64,000 nucleotides of DNA from Corylus avellana (Eukaryota > Streptophyta > Magnoliopsida > Fagales > Betulaceae): assembly GCF_901000735.1 (NCBI RefSeq), contig NC_081548.1, positions 24,787,591 to 24,851,590 of the forward strand. Direction: 5' to 3'. The position numbers and the translations under genes were made by a program. Positions within the stretch are counted from its first letter, which is position 1. Each line of letters begins with the position of its first letter. Below, in pieces: positions 13,033 to 22,343 of this stretch. The notes beneath the pieces were generated by a model. It worked only from the letters and a program-made list of their open reading frames with translations. It was not told the DNA's origin and made no database searches.

Positions 13033-13228
13033 ATTTTATATTATTGTCTTTCCTATTAGGGTTTATTTCTTACTTAGATTTTCTTGCTTATTACTCATAG
13101 CCTCTCTATTTATAGAGGCCTCTGTAATCACATTATATCAATGATAATCAATATAATGTAGTCCATTGTTTTCTTGGGCTCTTTCTCTCTTCTCTCTCTC
13201 CTTCTTCCGCTCCCAATATATTCAACAA
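12985..13228 (+). mobile_element. Possible solo or truncated LTR (Copia-like) with a (TA)n tract
   Basis: After a (TA)n microsatellite (about 12999-13028) the sequence has an LTR-like make-up. It shows a possible TATA region ('ctctatttatagagg'), a 'caatgataatcaatataatg' segment, a CT-rich stretch (13181-13205) and an end '...atattcaaca' at about 13228. No partner LTR, PBS or target duplication is visible. Confidence 0.3.
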
Positions 13229-13907
13229 AACGTTAAATTTTAAAAAAGCTTAATCAATGTTAAATTTTGATTACATACATACAATTTATTTGAATAGTTG
13301 AAAGATTGAAGTGGGAAGAAATATTGTAAGAAGAAATCAAATTGTGAATTGTTGAACGGCTTATATATTCTCTTGAATAATGAAACTTTGACAAAAGTCA
13401 CAAAACGTAAAAGCCAAATAATTACTATTTTGCAACAACAAAGAATAGCGGTGTTTGTTTGCATGTTGCGAGTTTAAATCCAATACAGTAGGCGCCATCC
13501 ATTTAATTTAAACTCTCGTAATTGGTGTTAAGCTTTAGTTTTTTAAAACTCAGAAAAAACGAGGGTGGGCAACCAGGAGATCCAAAGAAATTCTCACGCT
13601 CACGCTCACGCTCACGCTCGTTCAGATACTTCTCTTGGTTCTCTAATAGTTGATAAAACTAAGTCTATATTTTGCACAGCATCACCCTTATAATTACTAG
13701 TACGCAAGAGTAAAATAGGAAGTGGATGATGGTTTATATTATAGCCTTACTATAACCATTTGGCTGGACATTTTAAGGCAGCTTCCTGAAAAAGGAATAC
13801 ATAATCACATTTGAATGAAAATTTTTAACATTCACAGCTTTTTAACAAACGAGGAATCAAATTTCACATGTTTCCATGAAACACTTTTCTTTTATTATTA
13901 CTTAGAA
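13229..13907. other. Intergenic region
   Basis: No gene seen. A small tandem array of the hexamer CTCACG lies at about 13594-13620. The rest is AT-rich. Confidence 0.45.
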
Positions 13908-14124
13908 TTTGTTTGAGATTGCGCTTGATAAATAGAACTTTTTAGTCAAAAAGCATTTTTGAATGAAGCTTTTGTTAAAAGTATTTTTTGGTCATTTTTA
14001 GGCTTTTTGGACTCTTAAAAACGCTTTTAATTTTTTTACCAAATGAGTAGTTTTTTTTTTTTCAAACGGACTTTTTGAGTGTTAAAACACTTTTAGACTC
14101 CTTAAAAGCAATCCCAAACATACC
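13908..14124. mobile_element. MITE-like element with GTTTGRGATTGC termini
   Basis: The left end GTTTGAGATTGCGCTT (13911) and the reverse complement of the right end GTTTGGGATTGCTTTT (about 14105-14120) are matching terminal inverted repeats. Internal 'ttttagtcaaaaagc' and 'actttttgagtgttaaaacac' stretches are also partly self-complementary. It has no coding capacity. Confidence 0.5.
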
Positions 14125-14639
14125 TTTAATAATAAGATTATAAGTTATCACAACCAAAACAAAGTGAATGTACAAATGTTTGAAGAACAAGTAAAACTTG
14201 TAACTATATGATGCATTTTAACAAGTAGTTAATGTGCTAAAAAACACACACACACACACCCCTCAATTACCACTTATACATGTCACGCATTAGCTACGAG
14301 CCTACGCCTGCAATGAGCAATAGGCAAGTTTCATAGACGCGAGCGAGAAAAGCACGCAGAATATCGAAGAGAGGAAATGAGGAGCACGGCCTTGGTGGTT
14401 ACGATTTGAGGTGCGGCCGTCTTGCCTTTGATTCTCCCGATTGCCATCACCAGCACGGATGCCTTCCCTTCCCGCTTTGCATCCCAAGAATTGGAATCGA
14501 AAAGGAAAACAGAGCATTTTAACAAGCACGTTTGATACAACGCAAATCCTTCCAAAAGATAACAGAATTGTTCTCAAATACAAATGAAATTCTCCAAATA
14601 CAAACAAAGCATACAGATGAGAAACATTAGTTATCCTCC

Positions 14640-15010
14640 TATAATTGTTGCTTTTCTCAAGGACTCTGCAATCCTATTGGAAATGCAATAAACAATGAAC
14701 TGAATGGTAATCATGGGATTGACCCCAACCCCAATTGTAGTACATAAAATGCTTCCATCACATACGAGTGACCTTTTTGCTTCACAATTTTCAACCTTCT
14801 CAACAACTGCAACTTCCTCCTTTGTGGCACCCATTCTACAAGTTCCTATCTGATGTAAAAAACAATATATGATCCCGTGTAACCGTATTTCACCATTGAA
14901 CCTGCCCATCCAACTGATGTGACTCCGTCCAAGAATTCCTCCAAGTAATCCCTTAACATTTGATATCTCCCCACCACTCTAATACATACCCACTTTAACA
15001 GCTCCAACCG
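14640..15010 (-). pseudogene. Long-chain fatty alcohol oxidase (FAO-like, GMC family) C-terminal remnant, copy 1
   Basis: On the minus strand the C-terminal GMC-oxidoreductase signature is readable: YLEEFLDGVTSVG in one frame (about 14957 down to 14900), then HQIGTCRMGAT, VCDGSILCTTIGVGVNPMIT and ISNRIAESLRK in another (14909-14631). Intact enzymes (FAD-dependent, oxidising long-chain alcohols) carry the active-site His and Asn in this region. The frame shift, an in-frame stop farther upstream (near 14985), the changes in the active-site stretch and the absence of the rest of the gene show this is dead. A second, more decayed copy lies at 32520-32735. Confidence 0.75.
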
Positions 15011-15094
15011 AAATTTTTTCAACCATGTCTCGAAGAGAGAAGGAAGATGAACGCCTGGAAGAATTCCAGAGAGGTGGAAAGATAGGTAATCTCC

Positions 15095-15260
15095 TCAGCT
15101 TCCCATTTGGGGGAGAGGTGAGGGAATAGGGGACTCTGCAGCTTCTCCTTTTGGGGGAGAGGTGAGGATTAGGTTTGCTCTGCAGCTTCCCCTTCGAGAG
15201 GAGAGGTGGGGAACTAGGTCAGCTCTGCAGCTTCACCCTCAGGGAGGAGAGGTAATATGG
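15095..15260. repeat. Short tandem repeats, about 50-65 bp units, G-rich
   Basis: Units of the form 'ctctgcagcttc.ccttt.ggggagaggtgagg' recur three to four times with drift. No gene is visible. Related sequence also occurs at the 3' end of NLR-1 (about 16840-16910). Confidence 0.6.
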
Positions 15261-15365
15261 AGAGAGGTGGGGGGATAGGTCGGTTCAGGTGGATTTGCAA
15301 GAGTTGGAGCGGAGGAGGACCAATGGGGAGGAATAGCATGTCTCGGTTTGGAAATAGGTTGGCTC

Positions 15366-15592
15366 TGCAATTCATGTGGGTCCCAGGAATTTAATGATAG
15401 ATTTGGAAGAGGTGAAGGGGGAGAACCAATTTCATAGCTCTCAAATATGAAATATCCCTTGAGAAAAAGGTTGTCTCTGAAATTCATGTGGGATAGGATG
15501 TACATAGAGAGTTCGCATTACTCTTGGCCATGCAATTCATGTGAGTCCCAAGAATCTAATGATAGATCTGAAAGAGGTGAAGGGGGAGGACC
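15366..15592. repeat. Direct repeat pair, 165-bp spacing
   Basis: The about 62-base unit at 15366-15427 ('tgcaattcatgtgggtccc...') recurs at 15531-15592. A related 'gaaattcatgtgggatagg' motif lies at 15478 and again at 16845, just beyond NLR-1. Confidence 0.65.
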
Positions 15593-15599
15593 AAATATC

Positions 15600-15985
15600 G
15601 ATGCTCGATTGTAAGCCATGTTATGACAGTTGCTTGCTTGCCCCACCTGATCGAATTACAAGCCGTGTTGCTCCCGCGTCTTTCTAGGTTAATTAGTTGA
15701 CGTCTCGATTAACAGCTACCTACAACTTCGCAAGCCATGGTTTACCAGAGTTTTACCTGTCTCTTAGTGAAAAAAAGGTTCACGAAATTCTCGTATGGAA
15801 AAATAACAGTACAAATTACAAGTAAATAATGATACTATTTATCAGAATTTATTATTAAATTTCTCACATTTATGGTGGATCATATGTTTTCCTGAAAAAT
15901 GCACTCATAATCGCAAAACGCAAAAGAAAACGATATGGGAAAATTGAAAACAGAGAAAGAAATTGAAAAGATGATGTCCTTTACA
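15600..15985. other. Intergenic region
   Basis: No gene, RNA or clear repeat recognised. Confidence 0.4.
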
Positions 15986-16218
15986 ATTGAAACGATATGT
16001 GGGAGAGAGAGATGGAGAGAGATCCGGCAACTGGGGTGGCTCGTGGCCACCCCTGGCCACTGTGGTGGTTCGCCGCCACCTCCGGCCAATAGGGGTGGCG
16101 GCAGCGAACCACCCCACCTCCCTCTGCCACCCTCTCCATTTTTTTTTTTTAAATAATAATAAAACCTTGTATCATTAGGTGTGAGAGTTTATTTTTTCTT
16201 AAAATGTTTTAGCTGATG
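15985..16218. mobile_element. GGTGGC-rich non-autonomous element, copy 1 (cut by a gap)
   Basis: A GC-rich core with repeated GGTGGC/GCCACC is followed by poly(T), then 'tatcattaggtg' and 'tttcttaaaatgtttt'. This order is shared with the copies at 38518-38985 and 40433-46170. The right end is lost in the N run. Confidence 0.6.
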
Positions 16219-16318
16219 NNNNNNNNNNNNNNNNNNNNNNNNNNNNNNNNNNNNNNNNNNNNNNNNNNNNNNNNNNNNNNNNNNNNNNNNNNNNNNNNNN
16301 NNNNNNNNNNNNNNNNNN
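16219..16318. other. Assembly gap (100 N)
   Basis: One hundred N. It falls 126 bases downstream of the SAG101-like exon, so any further exons of that gene could be hidden here or lost. Confidence 1.
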
Positions 16319-16443
16319 TAGGAAATGATGTTTGTGCAGCAGTTTGACCGACAGTTACACACCATGGTCAAGTTTTCGCCAAGCTTACGAAAAATTATAG
16401 AAAAAGAAAAAGAAAATAAAATTTAAGGATAGAGATCAGGTAC

Positions 16444-16810
16444 CTGAGATTTCAAGAAATCCAGCACACCACGGACACTGGCAAAAAGATCGATTGCAGG
16501 TTTGTTAATGGAGAAACGTGGGTTGGTTTTGGTGGACAGGAATTCAAAGAGAGGAAAAGTCTCCTTAAGAGCTGATGATGAAACCAAGTCTCCTCCTCCT
16601 TGTCCTTGAAGATGCTCTTTGGTACAAGGAGGCCAAGTAACGAAAGCTATGATTGTACAATTTGGCTGCTGAAAAGTTCTGAATCTAACAGGGGAAGCCC
16701 AAGATGGTGGTTCATGGATTTCTCCGTAGAGTTCCGAAATTGCAGCCCATGAATGGTGCAGGACATTAGAGGTCACAACAAAACTTCCCAACTCTAACCC
16801 ACTGCTAAAT
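16444..16810 (-). pseudogene. SAG101/EDS1-family lipase-like N-terminal exon, orphan
   Basis: On the minus strand the frame reads FSSGLELGSFVVTSNVLHHSW, then PNCTIIAFVTWPPCTKEHLQ, GGDLVSSSALKETFPLFEFL and TKTNPRFSINKPAIDLFASV. This is the order and wording of the N-terminal exon of senescence-associated carboxylesterase 101. SAG101 partners EDS1 in plant immune signalling from TIR-type receptors. The exon ends at a good donor (CAG then GTACC, intron from 16443). No in-frame ATG precedes it: a TGA lies about 15 codons upstream. No downstream exon is visible before the gap at 16318. It starts about 70 bases past the NLR-1 stop, on the same strand. It is probably a broken copy, less likely an exon spliced to NLR-1 transcripts. 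Confidence 0.72.
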
Positions 16811-16881
16811 CTGCAATTCCGAATCCCATCAGAAAAGGATGTCCCTGAAATTCATGTGGGATAGGGATGTACGACGAGGTC

Positions 16882-19203
16882 TCAGAGGTGGGGCAATAGG
16901 TTGGCTCGGCGGCACCCCGACATGCCTCGAGATTCCGATTCATTCACAGTTTTCTCGACAGGGTCGTCAGTGGACGCAGGGGGATAGACCAGTAGATTGA
17001 ATCCAACCTTCATCTGCATTTCCCAAAGCATCTTTCCCAAATCTGAGGTGCTCCATAATAACTCCACATCTCGCAAGGCGGTCAAGCTCCATAGATTCGA
17101 TGGGAGCTCAGTCAACTCAATACATTGTTTGATAACCAAATGCTTGAGGCATGGCATTGCACCTCTTCTCTGTTTCCATTTTTTAATTCTCAAATTTTCC
17201 AATTTAAGGACTTGAAGTTTAGGAAACGAACCTGCAAAGACGTATAACTTACAAGAAAGCAAGCAACTTTGTAATTTCAGTATTTGAAGATTGGGAAGTT
17301 TCCCCAGCACTTTCATGTCTCGACGGACTTTTACGCGCACATGTCGTAGGGTTATCTTGGTGATTGACAGAGGAAATGAAATCGGTAGACTAGGACATTC
17401 GGAGCAATTTATAATTTTCAATATTTGAAGATGATCCAAATGGTGGAGACAGTTCAAAACATCTACTACTTTGTTGTTGATCTCGTCGGCTGCAAAACAT
17501 ATCCCTAATTTCCTTAAATTTGGGAGCTTGGCCTCGACAATAGGACAATCACTTTGTGGGTTCAGTGATACAGTGGAAAGGGTTTGAAGGCTCGAAAGAA
17601 CTCTAACCTCTGGATCCAAATTGTCCGGTAAACTTACAGGTCCAGACATATATAAATTTCTTAAATGTGGCAGCATCCATATCCCTTTTGGCAAACAATT
17701 CAGAAAAGTACCTCTAAAATCAAGTGTTTCTAGGTTTATAAGCTTGCCAATGGAATCTGGAATTGCTTTAAGAGCATCAGATTCTACAGCCAAGTACCTC
17801 AAATGGATCAATTCTTCTATCCTTGTGGGAATGGAGTAGAGATCTACACACCCAAAATTAAGCACTTGAAGAAACTTGCAGTTTTCGAGGACCCATTTCC
17901 AGTGGTTTGGGTCAAATCTATGTGTACGTTGGCCAAGAAACAACAAAGATAGGGAAGGGTAAGAGGAATTTGAAGAAATATATGGATCAATGCTACCCTG
18001 GATGCAAACTCTAAGGGATTTGTTCGCCAATAAAAGATTAACATTTGTACTAACCTCAAGAAACTTCACTTTTACACTCTCTAATATGCAGAGGTCTTGT
18101 ATAAGAGCATGTATACGACATGTCTTGACTCCTCCATTTGTCCTCCTGCTAGCCACCTGGATCAAGCTTAGATCTATTAGCTCCTCCAAGTACTCTTCAG
18201 CAACATCCTCCAGGTCTGTACGGCCAGTGTGCTGCATGAATCCTTCCCCTATCCACATCTGGACCAATTGACTCACAGGGATCTCAAAGCCTTTTGGGTA
18301 TACAGCAAAATACAAAAAGCAAGGTTTCAAGTGCCAAGGCAAAAGGGTGTAGGTCAAGGCGAGTATGTCTTCGCATATTGAACTGACCTCCTTAAGGTCC
18401 CAATTTAAGTTGCTAATCAATTCGGACCATGCTTGGCTTGTCTTCTCTTTGGTTGCTAATAGGCTCCCTAATACCACGATGGAAAGTGGCAAACCACAAC
18501 AATGTCCCGCAATTTTTATTCCCAAACTTTCCAATTCGGGAGGACATGTTCCTCCTCGAAACACCTTCTTACTAAAGAGCTCCCAACTTTCATCTATCCC
18601 AAGAAATGAGAGACTGAAAGTATGGCTAAGTGAAGTTCGTTTTAAGCAGCCAATGAGCAATATCCTGCTTCCGTTGGACTCATCAGGAAAAGCAGATCTT
18701 ACCTCATCCCAGAGTTCGGTAATAATGTCGTCCATGACTATCAAGTACCTCCTCCCTTGCAAGCATTTGAATAGCTTCTTTTTTAGTTCATCATCATTTG
18801 AGTATTTGAACAGCTTCTTCCCTGTCAACTCTGATTTTGGCATCTCATACTTTAAAATTTCAAGCAACACATTTCTGATTTTGAAATTTTGAGAAATACA
18901 CACCCACGCGCGACAATTAAAGTGACTTTTAATGCCGACATTATTGTAGATTTTCCTCGCAAGAGTGGTTTTCCCCAACCCACATGTGCCGCCGATTGAA
19001 ACGACACCAAGCTGTAGATTCCCTTCCGTAAGCTGTTGAACCAATCTAGTTGAATGATCATGGAAGCCCACCACGTCATCTTCCATGACTTTTCTCCTAC
19101 GTTCGTATAGAGCCTCCGTCGTTGTATCTGCACTAGATTCGGCAATTTCAACGCCGTACTTTTCTCTATTGTCGAACAATTCGGCATTCAACAAGTCTTC
19201 CAT
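16882..19203 (-). CDS. NLR-1: NB-ARC-LRR protein lacking the coiled-coil domain
   Basis: A 773-aa frame, with the first in-frame ATG at 19203 (a TAA lies nine codons upstream of it). It begins just before the NB-ARC. P-loop GTCGLGKTT is at about residues 73-81. Kinase-2 is RRYLIVMDDI but followed by ITELW, not the usual W. RNBS-B is changed (GSRILLIGCLKR). GLPL is present (CCGLPLS), RNBS-D reads LKPCFLYFAVYPKGFEI, and the MHD position reads IHAL (Asp to Ala). LRRs follow. The roughly 125-aa CC present in sibling genes is missing, yet the conserved upstream block (19299-19330) is kept, so the CC was lost by local deletion. The C-terminus runs about 15 residues past the position of sibling stops, into repeat-like DNA. 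It could be a pseudogene in decline or an NB-LRR regulator. Confidence 0.8.
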   Translation of the reverse strand: MEDLLNAELFDNREKYGVEIAESSADTTTEALYERRRKVMEDDVVGFHDHSTRLVQQLTEGNLQLGVVSIGGTCGLGKTTLARKIYNNVGIKSHFNCRAWVCISQNFKIRNVLLEILKYEMPKSELTGKKLFKYSNDDELKKKLFKCLQGRRYLIVMDDIITELWDEVRSAFPDESNGSRILLIGCLKRTSLSHTFSLSFLGIDESWELFSKKVFRGGTCPPELESLGIKIAGHCCGLPLSIVVLGSLLATKEKTSQAWSELISNLNWDLKEVSSICEDILALTYTLLPWHLKPCFLYFAVYPKGFEIPVSQLVQMWIGEGFMQHTGRTDLEDVAEEYLEELIDLSLIQVASRRTNGGVKTCRIHALIQDLCILESVKVKFLEVSTNVNLLLANKSLRVCIQGSIDPYISSNSSYPSLSLLFLGQRTHRFDPNHWKWVLENCKFLQVLNFGCVDLYSIPTRIEELIHLRYLAVESDALKAIPDSIGKLINLETLDFRGTFLNCLPKGIWMLPHLRNLYMSGPVSLPDNLDPEVRVLSSLQTLSTVSLNPQSDCPIVEAKLPNLRKLGICFAADEINNKVVDVLNCLHHLDHLQILKIINCSECPSLPISFPLSITKITLRHVRVKVRRDMKVLGKLPNLQILKLQSCLLSCKLYVFAGSFPKLQVLKLENLRIKKWKQRRGAMPCLKHLVIKQCIELTELPSNLWSLTALRDVELLWSTSDLGKMLWEMQMKVGFNLLVYPPASTDDPVEKTVNESESRGMSGCRRANLLPHL

Positions 19204-19298
19204 ATCCTTTTGCAAATTCGTCAGACATTATTGACTGCTTAATATGGGGTCTTTTATGGTGAGGGGTGAGAGAGGAAAGAGGCCAGGAAAAGAGGAGG

Positions 19299-19390
19299 AT
19301 GAAAGGAAACTGATCGATTAAGTTTGGTAAATCACCGCCGGTATTGACGATCGATTAAAAGCCACTCACAAACTGTTTTTCTCTCTCCTA
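19299..19390 (-). promoter_or_regulatory. Conserved NLR upstream block (NLR-1 copy)
   Basis: On the minus strand the block reads TTTACCAAACTTAATCGATC followed by AGTTTCCTTTCATC, with a CACAAACTG-type part farther upstream. It matches blocks before NLR-2, NLR-3, NLR-4 and NLR-6. It probably holds promoter or 5'-leader elements common to the cluster. Confidence 0.6.
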
Positions 19391-19457
19391 TTCTTTTTTC
19401 TTTTTTTGGGGGTGGAGGTGGATCCGGTGGTAGTGGTTAGGGAAGAAACATTTTTGG

Positions 19458-19488
<31 letters not shown>

Positions 19489-19620
19489 GGGGAAGAAATA
19501 TGAGTTGGTGAAGCCACAACTCTGTTGAGTAATCTGAATAAGAAAGACTTGCTGGTAACTTCATTATTGAACCAAAGTCACCTCCTTTTATTGATTAGAA
19601 AAAAAAAAAAAAAGTAATTT
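19391..19620. other. NLR-1 distal upstream region
   Basis: Contains the 'ggtggtagtggttagggaag' and 'aagaaagacttg' signatures also found upstream of other NLRs here, plus poly(T) (19461-19488) and poly(A) tracts. Confidence 0.5.
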
Positions 19621-19893
19621 GTAAAGAGTGTACGCACATGGCACCCAACATCGGCTCAGCTGCATCGGTTCACCCAACATCGGTTCATGCACATGATATC
19701 TTTAATTATATTGTAAAGCGTGCATGCACATGGCACCCAACATCGGTTCATGTGCATCGGTTCACTCAACATCAGTTCATGCACATGATATCTTTAATCA
19801 TATTGTAAAGCGTGCACGCACATGGCACCCAACATCGGTTCATGTGCATCGGTTCACCCAACATCGGTTCATGCACATGATATCTTTAATCAT
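19621..19893. repeat. Minisatellite: three copies of a 92-bp unit
   Basis: Copies begin at 19621, 19713 and 19805, each starting GTAAAG.GTG. Within each unit the submotif AACATCGGTTCA recurs two to three times, with GCACATG flanks. A partial remnant ('caacatcggttcacccaaca') lies at 19919-19938. Copies two and three are almost identical, so the array is recent. Confidence 0.9.
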
Positions 19894-19939
19894 GATTTCT
19901 ACTTTGAAAATTGTATATCAACATCGGTTCACCCAACAC

Positions 19940-21489
19940 AATCATATAAATATATCAAGCCAGCCTTGTGGATCACGAACACAATATTATAAGATTCACA
20001 GTTTATTTATTTTTCCTTTATAGTCGCCATGTATATCGGTTCACCTAACAACACAATAATAGAAAAATGCAACTTGTGTGCTATATAAACGAGCTTGTAC
20101 ATGTGCAATGCACGGGTTATTTTTTAAAATGATATGATAAAAACAATAATAATAATAATAATAATTAGTTGATGGATAAATGAGAAGAAAAAAAAAGTTT
20201 TGAGTTTTTTTTTGTGAGCATTAAACCTCACTGCCTATTCTCGATACAACAAATATTAAATAATGAGCTTAAAGAAATATTTTGCAAATTATTTTAGAAT
20301 GACAAAATATTTTGACATGATTGGTTCTTAATATTAGATTTTTAATCAGACATATAGTTAATTTGGCCTTTTTTTCGTGACTCAGTTTTGCCAAATATTC
20401 GTATTACCAAGAACATATTGCTTCATTTATATTCTAATATAACGTGTTATTTTTTACCCATGTTATATTCAAATATAACATTCAACCAATAATGAGCTCA
20501 AGAACAATTTTTTATTTATGAGTTTAAGGAGATCTGTATGAAATTATTTAATTAGGACATTATTTTGAACAGATAAAAAATAGTCATAGCAAGAAGCAAA
20601 AATGAGGCAATGTGAATTAGTATTAACCATATATGGTAAAAGTTCAAGCATGCAAATTATGATTAAGTGGTGGAGTTATTTTCCAATTTCTTTTCTATAA
20701 ATTGTTTCTACTTTCTGTTTTTTCTACATTCGGGTTTGAAGGCCAAATTTTGAACTATAAGTAATAAACGTTTTGAGATAATGAAGAGAGAAAGCTCATG
20801 TAAAAACTGCAGAAAAATTCTAAATGAGTATCTATCAAAATGTTCTAAAACTTTTTGGGTTCTTATTATCATAAAAAATCATTAAAATCATTTAATAATT
20901 TATAAAATTGGAATTGGTTATAAATTAAATTAATATCAAAAGCATTTACGAAGACAACAGTGATCAAAACACAGCAATAGAAATTGAAAGCGAAAAGAAA
21001 AAAAAAAAAAAAAGGCATTAACGGATTATAAGTAATTAATTCAAGAAATCATTTAGTTTTTGAGAAAAAAAGTTAGAACGATATGTCTTTTCTTTTTTTT
21101 TTTCTTTTTTTTTTTTTTAATTGTATTAAGGGTAGAAGTAAATTTCACCGCACAAAGGCAATCTTCAGGAAATTGTGAAGGACATTTTTTAAGAGAATTT
21201 TGATTTTGTAGGGAACAATTTTTAGACTTTTTGAAAAGACAAAAATGAAAACGGAATGTTTTTATTAAAAATGAGAACAAAAGTCTGAAAAATTCTCGTT
21301 AACACGAAAAGGGCATCCCAGCATTAAGAGTTTGATGTGTTTGAACAATATGAATATTCTAAGAATCAAGGAAAAGAACATAGTACAAGAATAGAAAGTA
21401 AATCTTAACAGAAGAGTAAATGGAATATTGTAAGGCATAATTGAATGCCTTTACAACATATTCCAATTATATGCTATCACATGCCAGCA
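19940..21489. other. AT-rich intergenic region, no gene seen
   Basis: About 1.5 kb with (AAT)n near 20144-20165 and poly(A)/poly(T) runs near 20998-21014 and 21090-21118. I see no coding or RNA features. Confidence 0.45.
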
Positions 21490-21500
21490 AGTTGTAGACT

Positions 21501-21615
21501 CATTGTTCCCAAGAGATAAATCAATCGGCCGAGACCACACCTAATGAAACAAAAGTCACTAGTTTGAATCTCCTTCGCTTCTCTTGTGCGGACATGTAAA
21601 AAAAAAAAAAAAAAA
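21501..21615 (+). mobile_element. tRNA-derived SINE with 11-bp target duplication
   Basis: A box-A-like segment (gataaatcaatcggccgag) and box-B-like segment (agtttgaatctcc) are followed by a poly(A) tail. The flanking direct repeat AGTTGTAGACT occurs at 21490-21500 and 21615-21625. Copies of the same family occur at 52815-52929 (minus) and, degraded, at 9248-9358. Confidence 0.8.
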
Positions 21616-21694
21616 GTTGTAGACTAGTTTTAAGTCCAATGTTTACTCACTAACATATGAATTCAAAGTTCTCCAGAGTGTCACATTGGTATTC

Positions 21695-21775
21695 TTCATA
21701 ATTTTTTTTTTACATGTTCGCACAAAATAAAAGAGAAAAGGGACGTAAATTACCTCCGCTTCATCCTTCATCCTT
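21695..21775 (-). mobile_element. Degraded SINE fragment, minus strand
   Basis: On the minus strand it reads 'gcggaggtaatttacg...ttgtgcgaacatgt' and then an A tract, matching the 3' half of the SINE family seen at 21501 and 52815. The 5' half is not readable. Confidence 0.45.
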
Positions 21776-21879
21776 AAACCTTAAATGGAAGCAAAAACAG
21801 TGTCGTAAATTATTAAAATTCATTTAAATGAACATTCCAATGTTTCCATCTCCTTTTGTTTTTGTTAGAAACCCTCTGA

Positions 21880-22343
21880 TTCCTTAGATAACTTCAATAA
21901 TCACCGACAACAAAGTACGTGAAACCACAAAAAGTGGGAGGAGAATACAGAATGAGAAGCAGCAGCAGCAACAGAGGAAGCAAACCAAGATCGAAAAACA
22001 GCAATTGAATGTGGATCGGAAACCGTCGGTAACGCTATTCCATGCATGAACCCGATAACAAGAATTATTGAATGGGAAAGCCTTGTAACAGCAGTCGAAA
22101 GGAATTAACTTGATCATTTTCGTTTCCATCGAAATTCTGTCATCATATAATCATCATTAATGCAATAAAGACAAAGCAAGAACAATTAATTGATGACTGT
22201 ATCAGCAAAATTGTGACTATTTTGTTCAGAAAAGAAAAAAACATTTGGGCACTACACTAATTGGATCAGAATCAAAAGAAAAAGGTCGAGAAAGTATATA
22301 CCAGCATGCTAGCTCTCTATGAAGTCATCAGAGATACCACGGT
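21880..22343 (-). other. NLR-2 3' untranslated region with a likely 3'UTR intron
   Basis: Past the NLR-2 stop the minus strand has 'ctggtatatactttct', the same donor-like context as after NLR-4 (50598) and NLR-6 (62868). Farther on, sequence matches the NLR-4 3' flank at 50735-50870. This points to a conserved intron in the 3' untranslated region. Confidence 0.5.

Noticed and set aside
14302..14607. Overlapping open frames of 101 and 74 codons on the minus strand, just downstream of the FAO remnant
   Set aside because: No recognisable domain, and they lie beyond where FAO proteins normally end.
16189..16371. Open frames running through N stretches
   Set aside because: They exist only because N codons are not read as stops.
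18365..18892. 175-codon plus-strand frame within NLR-1
   Set aside because: It is the antisense shadow of the NB-ARC coding sequence.
16882..19215. Start of NLR-1 at 19215
   Set aside because: That codon is TTG. The first in-frame ATG is at 19203 and a stop lies shortly upstream.
21884..22129. Cys-rich 81-codon minus-strand frame behind NLR-2
   Set aside because: The matching region behind NLR-4 does not keep a frame. It is best read as 3' untranslated sequence.
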